Shown piece after piece: positions 33,983-41,748 of a stretch of 64,000 bases of DNA. This DNA is from Anaeromyxobacter oryzisoli (GTDB lineage: Bacteria; Myxococcota; Myxococcia; Myxococcales; Anaeromyxobacteraceae): positions 1 through 64,000 of the forward strand of contig NZ_JALCZA010000014.1 in the NCBI RefSeq assembly GCF_022690765.1, in the 5' to 3' direction. The first letter of the stretch is position 1; every line of letters begins with the position of its first letter. The notes under the pieces are model-generated. The model searched no databases. It worked only from the letters and a program-made list of their open reading frames with translations, and was not told the DNA's origin. Made by a program: the position numbers and the translations under genes.

Positions 33983-35063
33983 CGGCGATCAGCCTCGTGC
34001 CAATCCGGGTCAGCGTCGGCAGATCGTGCAGCATGTTGGTGTAGGAGGCGTTGGCCAGCGGACAGTGGCACTCCTTGGCCGAGATGCTGCGGCGCACCTC
34101 CCGGATCCCCTCCCCGAACCAGATCCGCTTGAAGTCGTAGTCGTGGTCCCGGAGATTGCCGATCTCGTCGGCCCGCACGCAGCACGGCCAGATCGTCCCG
34201 TCGGCGTAGACGTGCGCGCTCGCCCAGCCGGCGTAGCAGTCGATGACCTGGTCCTCCTCCTCGAGTATTCGCTTCACGAGCCGGTAGTATTCGAGGCGGA
34301 GCGCCTCCGTGATCCGCGCCACGCCGACGTGTCGCTTCGATCGCACGTACGCCACGAGGCGATCGACGGCCCTCGCGTACTCCTCGCGGCCCGGCGTGAT
34401 CGGGAGCCCGACGGTGTCGAGCTCGACGCGCGGCTCCGCGATCTCCGTGATGAACTGGTCGGCCCCCGAGCGGTCGGCGTACGCGACGAGGTCGTCGATG
34501 TGACCGACGCTGAACGTCGAGATGACGGAGTGGATCCCCACCGTCAGGTTCGGCAGCGTGTCGCGGAGGTGCAGGAGCTGCCGCAGGCGCTCCTCGAACT
34601 TCGCGAAGTTGCCCGGGACGCCGCGGATGAAGTCGTGCTCTGCGCCGATCCCGTCCAGCGACAGGTTCACGATGAGCTGGCTCTCCGGGCAGGCGCGCGC
34701 GATCCGCTCGACGCGCTCCGGGATCGAGGGGAGGATCCCGTTGCTGGGGATGTTGATGACGCCCGGCCGACAGTGGCGGTACGCGAGCTCCGCGAGCTCG
34801 ACCACGTGCGGGAACATCAGCGGCTCGCCTCCGCTGATGGTGAACCAGTATGGCGCCCGACCCAGGGAGGCGAGCACCCGGTCCCACTCGTCCAGCGTGA
34901 GCTCGTCCTCGCGCTTCATCCAGATGTTGCAGGTGAGGCAGCGCGAGTTGCACCTCGGCGACGGTGAGAGGGTGACGTTGAGCGGCAACAAACGGGGCCA
35001 GCCGAGCCGCCGATAGAGCATGAAGAGCGGGACCCGGGCCAGCACGCCGGCCATCCGGTTCAT
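33963..35063 (-). CDS. radical SAM protein with SPASM-like C-terminus
   Basis: A 366-residue radical S-adenosylmethionine enzyme. The iron-sulfur motif CNSRCLTC gives Cys38, Cys42 and Cys45 (CxxxCxxC), and FTISGGEPLMFP near 71-82 is the SAM-binding GGE block. The C-terminal third has CYAGWASAHVYADGTIWPCC and a later ECHCPLA, a Cys pattern like the SPASM/Twitch auxiliary cluster domain used on peptides and other large substrates. The ATG at 35063 overlaps the GT2 stop (ATGA). Proteins of this kind occur in polysaccharide and RiPP loci; the reaction here is not predictable. It is followed by the small Cys-rich protein and a flippase. Confidence 0.87.
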   Translation of the reverse strand: MNRMAGVLARVPLFMLYRRLGWPRLLPLNVTLSPSPRCNSRCLTCNIWMKREDELTLDEWDRVLASLGRAPYWFTISGGEPLMFPHVVELAELAYRHCRPGVINIPSNGILPSIPERVERIARACPESQLIVNLSLDGIGAEHDFIRGVPGNFAKFEERLRQLLHLRDTLPNLTVGIHSVISTFSVGHIDDLVAYADRSGADQFITEIAEPRVELDTVGLPITPGREEYARAVDRLVAYVRSKRHVGVARITEALRLEYYRLVKRILEEEDQVIDCYAGWASAHVYADGTIWPCCVRADEIGNLRDHDYDFKRIWFGEGIREVRRSISAKECHCPLANASYTNMLHDLPTLTRIGTRLIAGGRGPA

Positions 35064-36019
35064 TTCGTGAGCCCCTGACGCGGCGATGATTGGCCGGGGC
35101 TCGGCAGGACGGCGGGCGCCGGGAGCAACTTCGTCGTCTTCGCGATCGCCCACACGGCGTGGTCGCGACGCCGGCGATAGTCGTTGCGCCCCAGGAGACG
35201 ACCGTACGCCTCCAGCGCGGCGACCGCCCAGGTCCAGAGGAACGAGCGCGGGCGCCAGTCGAGGTGGCGCAGGAGGAGCCACAGCACCTTGAACCCGCTG
35301 AGCGTGCTGACGCGGTATCCCACCAGCTCCCGGACCGCGAGGTGGCCGGCGTAGATCCGGCGCCGCTGGCCGAGGAAGTCCCGCACGGTCTCGGGCCCCT
35401 TGTTGTAGGTGACCGCGTCGCGCACGTAGCGGACGCCGTATCCCTGGCTCCGGACCACGGACTCGATGCTGGCCTCGTCGACCGCCGAGCGGTACGGGAT
35501 CCGCTCGAAGATCTTGCGGAACGCGATCAGCTCTCCCGCCTTGAAGGAGCGAAGGTTGATCTCGTGGTGCAGGTTCCACAGGAGGTGCGCGGCGAACCCC
35601 ATGAAGGTCCGTGGGTCGTCGAGCGGAACCGGGCGGCACGTGGTCATCGCCACCTCGGCGTCCCCGAACGGCGCGACGACGGCGTCGAGCGTGCCTTGCG
35701 CCGGGATCAGGTCGGCGCTGCAGAGCAAGAGCACCTTCTCGCGCGCCTCGGCCAGGAACAGGTTCACGGCCGACGCTTTCCCCTCGCGCCTGCGCTGCAC
35801 GACCAGGTTGATGCGCGCGTCGCGCCGGGCCCAGCCGCGCACGATGTCCTCGGTTCCATCGGTGCAGCCGCTCGCGATGACGACGATCTCGGTGAGCTCG
35901 GCGAGCTCCATGCGCTGCGACAGGACCGCCTCGAGGAGGCGCCCGATGTTCGCCGCCTCGTCATGGGCCATGATGCCCATCGAGCAAGGGATGCGGAGCG
36001 GCGGACGTGTGGAATGCAC
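35060..36019 (-). CDS. GT2-type glycosyltransferase
   Basis: A 319-residue GT-A transferase. MGIMAHDEAANIGRLLEAVL and EIVVIASGCTDGTEDIV form the nucleotide-binding part. CSADLIP takes the place of the usual DXD, a variation worth noting, and DEASIESVVRSQGY and RRRIYAGHLAVRE with a QRRRxxxG-like acidic/basic motif form the acceptor side. A hydrophobic stretch near 245-275 (VLWLLLRHL and FLWTWAVAALEAYG) suggests membrane association, as in processive or dolichyl-type family-2 enzymes. It is the first gene of the minus-strand unit and overlaps the radical-SAM gene by ATGA. The next 215 nt upstream hold no recognisable gene. Confidence 0.83.
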   Translation of the reverse strand: MHSTRPPLRIPCSMGIMAHDEAANIGRLLEAVLSQRMELAELTEIVVIASGCTDGTEDIVRGWARRDARINLVVQRRREGKASAVNLFLAEAREKVLLLCSADLIPAQGTLDAVVAPFGDAEVAMTTCRPVPLDDPRTFMGFAAHLLWNLHHEINLRSFKAGELIAFRKIFERIPYRSAVDEASIESVVRSQGYGVRYVRDAVTYNKGPETVRDFLGQRRRIYAGHLAVRELVGYRVSTLSGFKVLWLLLRHLDWRPRSFLWTWAVAALEAYGRLLGRNDYRRRRDHAVWAIAKTTKLLPAPAVLPSPGQSSPRQGLTK

Positions 36020-36234
36020 CCCGGCCTCCCGCCGTCAGCGGAAGCAGCGCGGCGTTACTCTAGCCGCGCGACCTCGACACGCACAGGCGACCTCTCGGGC
36101 TCGCTCCCGATGGATGCGCGGTGCGAGCGGGCGATTCGAGCGGGGCGCGCGGTGACGAGCCCGGCGCGGAACGCAGCCGGAGTCGGGACCTCCGCCAGCC
36201 TCGCGCGGGACGGATCGACAGGCCCCGCAGCCCG

Positions 36235-37053
36235 TCAAAGGAACAGGTCCGGCGCGAGCTCCTCGCCGGGCTTCACCGCGTACCGTTCGAGATCGGTGAC
36301 CCCCTCGGCGCGGAGCACGTCCTCGTCCACGAAGAAGTTGCCGGTGCAGGCCCGCGCCTCGCGGTGGAGGATCGCCACCGCCGCGTCCGCCACGATCTCG
36401 GGCCTCCGTCCGTGGCGCGCGGTCTCCTCCCCGCCGAGGAGGTTGAGCGCGGCGGTGGCGATCACCGTGCGGGGCCAGAGCGCGTTCACGGCGACCCCGC
36501 GGTCGCGGAACTCCTCCGCCATCCCGAGCACGCACAGGCTCATGCCGTACTTCGCGATGGTGTAGGCGAGGTGGCTCGCGAGCCACCGCGGCTCGAGCGA
36601 GAGCGGCGGCGCGAGCATCAGCACGTGCGGGTTTCCGGCCCGGAGCAGGTGCGGGAGGCAGGCCTGGGTCGTCGCGAACGTCCCGCGCGCGTTCACCTCG
36701 TGCATCAGGTCCCAGCGCCTCATCGGCGTGTCGAGGGTGCCGGCCAGGAAGATCGCGCTCGCGTTGTTCACGCAGACGTCGATCCCTCCGTACCGCTCCA
36801 CGGCCGCGCTCACCGCCGCCGCGATCTGCCCCTCGTCCCGGATGTCGCACTCGATGGGCAGCGCGTTCCCGCCCGCGCGGGTCATCTCCTCCGCCGCGTC
36901 GTGGATGGTGCCCGGCAAGCGCGGGTGCGGCGCCGAGGTCTTCGCGGCGATCACCACGTTCGCGCCCTCCCGCGCGGCGGCGACGCCGATGGCCCGGCCG
37001 ATCCCGCGGCTCGCGCCCGTGATGAAGACGGTCTTTCCGCGCAGCGAGGGCAT
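36235..37053 (-). CDS. SDR-family oxidoreductase
   Basis: A 272-residue classical short-chain dehydrogenase. TGASRGIG (12-19) binds NAD(P), NNAS is at 96-99 and the catalytic YTIAK at 164-168. The APPLSLEP stretch (148-155) places the serine in the same setting as in HSDL2-like enzymes of lipid metabolism, to which it looks closest. The C-terminus lacks the usual SDR tail and instead has TGNFFVDEDVLRAEG, also typical of that subgroup. The ATG at 37053 begins exactly at the domain. It is divergent from the dcw cluster and probably unrelated to it; a role in fatty-acyl or alcohol metabolism is likely but unproven. Confidence 0.85.
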   Translation of the reverse strand: MPSLRGKTVFITGASRGIGRAIGVAAAREGANVVIAAKTSAPHPRLPGTIHDAAEEMTRAGGNALPIECDIRDEGQIAAAVSAAVERYGGIDVCVNNASAIFLAGTLDTPMRRWDLMHEVNARGTFATTQACLPHLLRAGNPHVLMLAPPLSLEPRWLASHLAYTIAKYGMSLCVLGMAEEFRDRGVAVNALWPRTVIATAALNLLGGEETARHGRRPEIVADAAVAILHREARACTGNFFVDEDVLRAEGVTDLERYAVKPGEELAPDLFL

Positions 37054-37177
37054 GTGGACCTCCGGGGTCGAGGGAGCGCCGAGGATGCTCAGGGTCCGCC
37101 GCGGCAGACAACGGCACCGGAAGGGGGGCTGCCCGGAGGTCGGCGGCCCCCAGCCGCGGTCGAACGCGGCCGTTCGC

Positions 37178-37232
37178 CGTGCCCGTCACCGTCACCGGCT
37201 TCTCGTGATCCGTGAACCGGGGCCCTTTTCCC
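37178..37232. repeat. palindromic intergenic repeat, partial copy A
   Basis: This short copy carries GTGCCCGTCACCGTCACCGG followed by GTGATCCGTGAACCGG, nearly the same as the left arm of copy B at 51195-51238. The right arm is missing, so it seems truncated. It lies upstream of the dcw promoter. Confidence 0.6.
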
Positions 37233-37304
37233 CCGTGTAGGACTCCCCCCGCCACGGGTCCTGAACGCGGATCCAGGCGCATTTTCGCGCGGGTCCAGCG
37301 CCCG

Positions 37305-37333
37305 TTGACTTCGCGGTTCGATGTCCGTAGATC
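37305..37333 (+). promoter_or_regulatory. candidate promoter of the dcw operon
   Basis: TTGACT at 37305-37310 and TAGATC at 37328-37333 are spaced by 17 nt and lie 62 nt before the mraZ start. GTGGGAAAAAGTG follows at about 37345-37357. GTGGG-like elements are what MraZ binds in other bacteria, so autoregulation is possible, though clear multiple repeats are not evident. Confidence 0.45.
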
Positions 37334-37394
37334 GAGACCGTCTGGTGGGAAAAAGTGTCAACGAGCGGATCAGAGCGGGAAGATCGGCCAGGAC

Positions 37395-37832
37395 GTGTTC
37401 TTCGGGACCTTCAACCACGCGATCGACGCGAAGGGGCGCACGTCGCTCCCCGTGAAGTTCCGCGAGGCGCTGGCCGCGGCGGGAGAGCCGCGGATCGTCC
37501 TGATGCAGTACCCGCACTGGCGGTCGATCCTCGCGCTGCCACAGTCGGTCTGGAACGAGCTGGTGAAGAAGGTGATGGAGGCGTCCCCGCTCGACGCGCG
37601 GTGGCAGCGGAGCGTCCTCAAGTTCGTCTCGTCGGCGCACGAGGTGGACCTCGACGTGCACGGGCGCGTGCTCGTGCCGCCGGCGCTGCGCGAGTGGGCG
37701 GAGCTCTCGAAGGACGTGGTGTGGGTCGGGATGGGTCGCACGATGCAGCTGTTCGACAAGGCGCGGTACGAGGCCGAGTCGGCCGCCGACATCCCGGCGG
37801 ATCAGGTGGTGGACTTCTTCTCGAAGATCTAG
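37395..37832 (+). CDS. mraZ: transcriptional regulator MraZ
   Basis: A 145-residue DNA-binding protein, the usual first gene of the dcw cluster, which binds its own promoter. It contains the two AbrB-like halves, each with a conserved Dxx(x)[19 protein letters not shown] near 4-20 and [19 protein letters not shown] near 80-98. Its length matches the family. The GTG at 37395 is chosen because the protein starts with the family's characteristic FFGTFxH; the frame runs open upstream to 37212 without similarity. A short upstream AGGA is the only ribosome-binding sequence. It is followed after 17 nt by the STAS gene. Confidence 0.93.
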   Translation: MFFGTFNHAIDAKGRTSLPVKFREALAAAGEPRIVLMQYPHWRSILALPQSVWNELVKKVMEASPLDARWQRSVLKFVSSAHEVDLDVHGRVLVPPALREWAELSKDVVWVGMGRTMQLFDKARYEAESAADIPADQVVDFFSKI

Positions 37833-37849
37833 GGCGGCGGAGGCGGATC

Positions 37850-38152
37850 GTGTTCGAGGCGCGGCGGCAGGACGAGGTGACGGTGATCCGGTGCACGGGC
37901 GAGCTGCCGGTGGACGAGCTCGCGGAGATCGCGGCGATCGCGCGGCGGGCGCGCGACGAGGGGCGGATGGTCGTCGTCGATCTGAAGCGGGTCACCCACC
38001 TGCACTACGCCGGCGCGGCGCTCCTCAAGGCGATCCCCGGGCTGCGCGCGGCGGGCGCGAGCCGGTACGTGCGCGACCTCGTCTTCGCGGGTGGTGCGGG
38101 CGGGTACGTGGAGCTCTATCCAGACGTCGAGGAGGCCGTGCGAGCGGCGTGA
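37850..38152 (+). CDS. STAS-like small protein within the dcw operon
   Basis: A 100-residue protein resembling a STAS/anti-sigma-factor-antagonist fold: [15 protein letters not shown], then [21 protein letters not shown], where the family normally has DxxxxxFxDSxGL. The phosphorylatable serine position is replaced (His-Tyr-Ala-Gly), so it may not be a classical anti-anti-sigma switch. The C-terminal [19 protein letters not shown] fits the last strand and helix. The GTG at 37850 has GGAGG seven bases upstream and overlaps the rsmH start by GTGA at 38149-38152. It is tightly inserted between mraZ and rsmH, which usually adjoin. Confidence 0.75.
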   Translation: MFEARRQDEVTVIRCTGELPVDELAEIAAIARRARDEGRMVVVDLKRVTHLHYAGAALLKAIPGLRAAGASRYVRDLVFAGGAGGYVELYPDVEEAVRAA

Positions 38153-39081
38153 GCGCGGAGTTCTTCCATGAGCCCGTCCTGGCCAGAGAGGTCCTGGAGG
38201 TCCTGCGCCCTCGACCGGGCGAGCTCTTCCTCGACGGCACGCTCGGAGGCGGGGGGCACTCCGGCCTCCTCCTCGAAGCGGGTGCGCGCGTGATCGCCCT
38301 CGACAAGGACCCCCGCGCCCTGGCCGCGGCGACGGCGCGGCTCGCCCGCTTCGGCGAGGCGTTCCGCGCGGTCCGCTCCGACTTCCGCGACGCGAAGAAC
38401 GTGCTCGCCGCCCTCGGCATCGCCGGCGTGGACGGCGCGCTCGTGGATCTCGGCGTCTCGTCGCCGCAGCTCGACGAGGCCGAGCGCGGCTTCTCGTTCT
38501 CGCGCCCCGGCCCGCTCGACATGCGCATGGGCGAGGAGGGGGAGACCCTCGAGGACCTCCTCCGCCGGATCGACGAGCGCGAGCTCGCGCGGATCCTCTC
38601 CGAGTACGGGGAGGAGCCCTTCGCCCGCCCGGTGGCCCGCGCGATCAAGGCCGCCGTCGTCGGCGAGGAGAAGCTCGACACCGCGCGCCTCGCCGAGATC
38701 GTCGCCGGCGCCATCCCGCGCAAGGCGTGGCCGCGGCGGATCCACCCGGCCACCCGCACGTTCCAGGCGCTCCGCATCGCGGTCAACGACGAGCTCGGCG
38801 CGCTCGCGGCGTGGCTCGACGGCCTCCCGGCGATGCTCGCCCCCGGCGGCCGCGCGGCGGCGATCGCCTTCCACTCGCTCGAGGACCGGATGGTGAAGGA
38901 GCGTTTCCGCGCCCTCACCCGGACCTGCACCTGCCCGCCGGACCTGCCGGTGTGCGTCTGCGGCGCGAAGGCGTCGTTCAAGGCGATCACGCGCAAGGCG
39001 ATCCAGGCCTCGGACGAGGAGATCGCGCGGAACCCCCGCGCCCGCAGCGCCCGGCTCAGGGCGGTGGAGAAGCTGCGATGA
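38149..39081 (+). CDS. rsmH: 16S rRNA (cytosine1402-N4)-methyltransferase
   Basis: A 310-residue SAM-dependent methyltransferase (MraW) that N4-methylates C1402 in the 30S P-site. [13 protein letters not shown] and the SAM-binding [10 protein letters not shown] (about 26-35) open the protein, followed by [32 protein letters not shown] and [16 protein letters not shown], all hallmark blocks. [14 protein letters not shown] near the C-terminus is the usual Cys-containing segment. Length is normal. Start GTG overlaps the STAS stop, and its stop overlaps the ftsL start (ATGA at 39078-39081). Confidence 0.96.
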   Translation: MSAEFFHEPVLAREVLEVLRPRPGELFLDGTLGGGGHSGLLLEAGARVIALDKDPRALAAATARLARFGEAFRAVRSDFRDAKNVLAALGIAGVDGALVDLGVSSPQLDEAERGFSFSRPGPLDMRMGEEGETLEDLLRRIDERELARILSEYGEEPFARPVARAIKAAVVGEEKLDTARLAEIVAGAIPRKAWPRRIHPATRTFQALRIAVNDELGALAAWLDGLPAMLAPGGRAAAIAFHSLEDRMVKERFRALTRTCTCPPDLPVCVCGAKASFKAITRKAIQASDEEIARNPRARSARLRAVEKLR

Positions 39082-39581
39082 CCCCGCGCACCGTCCCCGG
39101 CCGGTCGCGCCCGGGCCTCGGCGCCGAGATCGTCCTCGTGGCGGCGGCGCTCGCGGCCATCGGGGTGTTCCACGTGTGGGCGCGCACGCGGGTGCTCACG
39201 GCGGGCTACGCGCTCGGCGAGCTGCAGAAGCAGCACGCGGAGCTGGTCGCCGCCCACGACGCGCTGCGGATCGAGCTCGAGATGGTGCGGTCCACCGCCA
39301 AGCTGGAGGAGGCGGTGCGGACCAGGCTTTCGAGGTTGGGCATGGCCCCGCCGGACCGGGGTGCGGTCTTGGCGGCAGGCCCGCGCCGTCCCCTGGACGG
39401 CACGGGTAGGGCGGGCGTGGACGGGGTTGGTGACCGTCCCCGACCGGCGGGGCCAGCCCTCCACACGGCGCCGGCGACGGCGCCCGGACGGGCGGCGGCG
39501 GGCCCGGTGGCGGCCCCCGGGGGCGAGGTGGCGCTCCGGGGACCGCTGCGGGCGGGCCGCGCGGCGCCCCGGGGACCGTAG
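39078..39581 (+). CDS. ftsL: cell division protein FtsL
   Basis: A 167-residue bitopic membrane protein between rsmH and ftsI, the standard place for ftsL. One membrane helix (about 17-35, [21 protein letters not shown]) is followed by a leucine-zipper-type coiled coil (about 43-88, [19 protein letters not shown] and beyond), which pairs with FtsB/DivIC in the FtsQLB complex. FtsL proteins are usually 100-130 residues. Here an extra 70 residues of Gly/Ala/Pro/Arg low-complexity sequence follow, of unknown use. No separate ftsB is in the window. It is 3 nt upstream of ftsI. Confidence 0.85.
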   Translation: MTPRTVPGRSRPGLGAEIVLVAAALAAIGVFHVWARTRVLTAGYALGELQKQHAELVAAHDALRIELEMVRSTAKLEEAVRTRLSRLGMAPPDRGAVLAAGPRRPLDGTGRAGVDGVGDRPRPAGPALHTAPATAPGRAAAGPVAAPGGEVALRGPLRAGRAAPRGP

Positions 39582-39584
39582 GCC

Positions 39585-41639
39585 GTGCGCACCGCGGTCG
39601 ACCCGCGCGCCGCGCGCTGGATCGCGATCCGCATCGGCGTCCTGACGGTGCTCCTCGCGGCCGCCTTCGCGGCGGTCGCGGGGCGGGTCTTCTGGCTCCA
39701 GGTCCTCCGGCGGGACGCGCTCGCCGGCGAGGCGGTGGACCAGTACCTGCGCGAGCTGGTGCTGCGGCCCCGCCGCGGCGTCATCACGGATCGGGCCGGC
39801 GTCCTCCTCGCCGGGAGCGCCGACGCCCGGTCGGTGTACGCCGATCCGAAGCTCCTGCCCGGCGGCGGCCGACGGGACGATCCGCGCCGCGCGCAGATCG
39901 TCCGCGCCGTCGCCCGGCTCCTGCGGACCGACGCGCGCGGCCTCGACCGCAAGCTCGCGAAGGGCGGCCGCTTCGTCTGGCTCGAGCGCCGGCTCTCGCC
40001 CGAGCGCGCGGCGGCGCTCCAGGCCTGGCTCGACCGCGAGCGGGTGCGCGCGATCCGGCTCGTCCCGGAGACCCGGCGCTACTACCCGAAGACCGAGGTG
40101 GCGTCGCAGGTCCTCGGGATCGTGGACGACGAGGGCAGCGGCCGGGAGGGGATCGAGCGCGCCCAGGACGACTGGCTCCGCGGCGCGCCGGAGCGGGTCC
40201 CCTCGCTCCGCGACGGGCGCGGGCGGATGGTGCTCACCACCGGCGGGCCCAGCTCCAGCCGCGAGCGCGAGGGGGCGCGCGTGGAGCTCACCCTCGACCA
40301 GGGGATCCAGGCCCAGGCGGAGCGGGCGCTCGCGCGGGCGGTCACGGCGTCCCGGGCGCTGGCCGGCACCGCGGTCGTGCTCGAGGCGGGCACCGGCGAG
40401 GTGCTCGCGCTCGCCACCTACCCGACGGCGAACGCCAACGCGGCGCGCTCGGCGGACGCGCTGCGCGACCGGCCCGTCACCGACGCGTTCGAGCCCGGGT
40501 CCACGCTGAAGGTGGCGACCATCGCCGGGGCGCTCGAGGAAGGCGTGATCACCCCGCGCGACGCCTTCGACTGCGGGAACGGCGCCCTGTCCATCGGCAG
40601 CCACACCATCCACGACTCCCACCCCATCGCCTGGGCGGGCCCCTCGCGCATCCTCGTCGAGTCCTCGAACATCGGCGCCGCGCGGATCGGCGCGCGGCTC
40701 GGCCGGGAGCGGCTCCAGGCCTGGTTCCACGCGTTCGGCTTCGGCGAGAAGACCGGGGTCGGCCTCCCCGGCGAGGTCCGCGGGGTGGTCTCCCTCGCGC
40801 GCTCCGAGGTCGCCCTCGCGACCCAGTCCTTCGGCCAGGGCCCCATCACCGCGAACGCGCTCCAGATCACGAACGCCATGGCGGTCATCGCCAACGGCGG
40901 CCAGCTCGTCCGCCCGCGCATCGTCCGGCGCGTGATCGATCCCGCGACCGGCGAGGTGATCGAGGCGCCGCGGCCGGAGGTGATCCGCCAGGTGGTGAGC
41001 CCCGCCACCGCGGACCAGATCGGCCGCTGGCTCGTGGGCGTGATCGAGGATCCCCGGGGGACCGGCAAGCGCGCGCGGCTCGACGGCTGGCGAGCCGCCG
41101 GCAAGACGGGCACCGCCCAGAAGGCCGACCGCGTTTCGGGCGGCTACTCGGCGGATCGCCGGTTCAGCTCCTTCGTCGGCTTCGCGCCGTACGAGCGGCC
41201 GCGCCTGGTCATCGGGATCTTCATCGACGAGCCGAAGGGGGAGATCTACGGCGGCCAGGTCGCCGCCCCGGCGTTCAAGGAGATCGCCGAGTTCGCGCTG
41301 CGGGTCAGCGACGCCCGGCCCCTCGCGACCGCCGCCCCCGCAGCGGCGGCTCCCGTCGCCGTCGCTCCCCCCGCCGGCGCGGCCGAGCCCGCCGCGGAGG
41401 CGGAGGAGCCCGAGCCGCCGGCGGTCGAGTGGACGGCGGACGCGGACGACGCCTTCGGCCGCATCGCCGTGCCCTCGCTCGGCGGCCTGCCCGCCCGCGC
41501 CGCGATCAAGCGGCTCGAGGAGTCGGGGCTCGCGCCGGAGATCGCCGGCTCGGGCCGGGTGGTGAGCCAGTCGCCGCCGCCGGGCCGGATCGTCGAGCGA
41601 GGAAGTCGCGTTCGCATGACGCTCGCGCCCCCCGGGTGA
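39585..41639 (+). CDS. ftsI: septal peptidoglycan transpeptidase FtsI (PBP3) with PASTA domain
   Basis: A 684-residue class B penicillin-binding protein that cross-links septal peptidoglycan with FtsW. It has one membrane helix near 17-34 and a dimerisation/pedestal region with RRGVITDRAGVLLA. The transpeptidase domain carries the active-site triads Ser306-x-x-Lys309 (GSTLK), Ser360-Ser361-Asn362 and Lys507-Thr-Gly509. After an Ala/Pro/Glu linker (about 560-610) comes one C-terminal PASTA domain (about 620-684, ending in VVSQSPPPGRIVERGS and RVRMTLAPPG), unlike E. coli FtsI and more like SpoVD/Gram-positive forms. The GTG start lies 3 nt after ftsL. A 109-nt gap separates it from murE. Confidence 0.95.
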   Translation: MRTAVDPRAARWIAIRIGVLTVLLAAAFAAVAGRVFWLQVLRRDALAGEAVDQYLRELVLRPRRGVITDRAGVLLAGSADARSVYADPKLLPGGGRRDDPRRAQIVRAVARLLRTDARGLDRKLAKGGRFVWLERRLSPERAAALQAWLDRERVRAIRLVPETRRYYPKTEVASQVLGIVDDEGSGREGIERAQDDWLRGAPERVPSLRDGRGRMVLTTGGPSSSREREGARVELTLDQGIQAQAERALARAVTASRALAGTAVVLEAGTGEVLALATYPTANANAARSADALRDRPVTDAFEPGSTLKVATIAGALEEGVITPRDAFDCGNGALSIGSHTIHDSHPIAWAGPSRILVESSNIGAARIGARLGRERLQAWFHAFGFGEKTGVGLPGEVRGVVSLARSEVALATQSFGQGPITANALQITNAMAVIANGGQLVRPRIVRRVIDPATGEVIEAPRPEVIRQVVSPATADQIGRWLVGVIEDPRGTGKRARLDGWRAAGKTGTAQKADRVSGGYSADRRFSSFVGFAPYERPRLVIGIFIDEPKGEIYGGQVAAPAFKEIAEFALRVSDARPLATAAPAAAAPVAVAPPAGAAEPAAEAEEPEPPAVEWTADADDAFGRIAVPSLGGLPARAAIKRLEESGLAPEIAGSGRVVSQSPPPGRIVERGSRVRMTLAPPG

Positions 41640-41650
41640 TAAAAGGGGCG

Positions 41651-41677
41651 CCGCCCGTGTCACGGAGGACACGGCGG
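41651..41677. other. hairpin in the ftsI-murE gap
   Basis: CCG-C-CCGTGTC pairs with GACACGG-CGG around a 6-nt loop, a 10-bp stem with one bulge, 12 nt after the ftsI stop. There is no T-tract, so it is more likely an RNA-processing or stability element than a terminator. The downstream murE has no other obvious promoter. Confidence 0.4.
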
Positions 41678-41748
41678 ACTCGCAACCGGCCGGCCGCGCG
41701 GAGGAAAACGGAACGGACGGCGGTTTGCATGGTAATTCGGTCGAGAAG

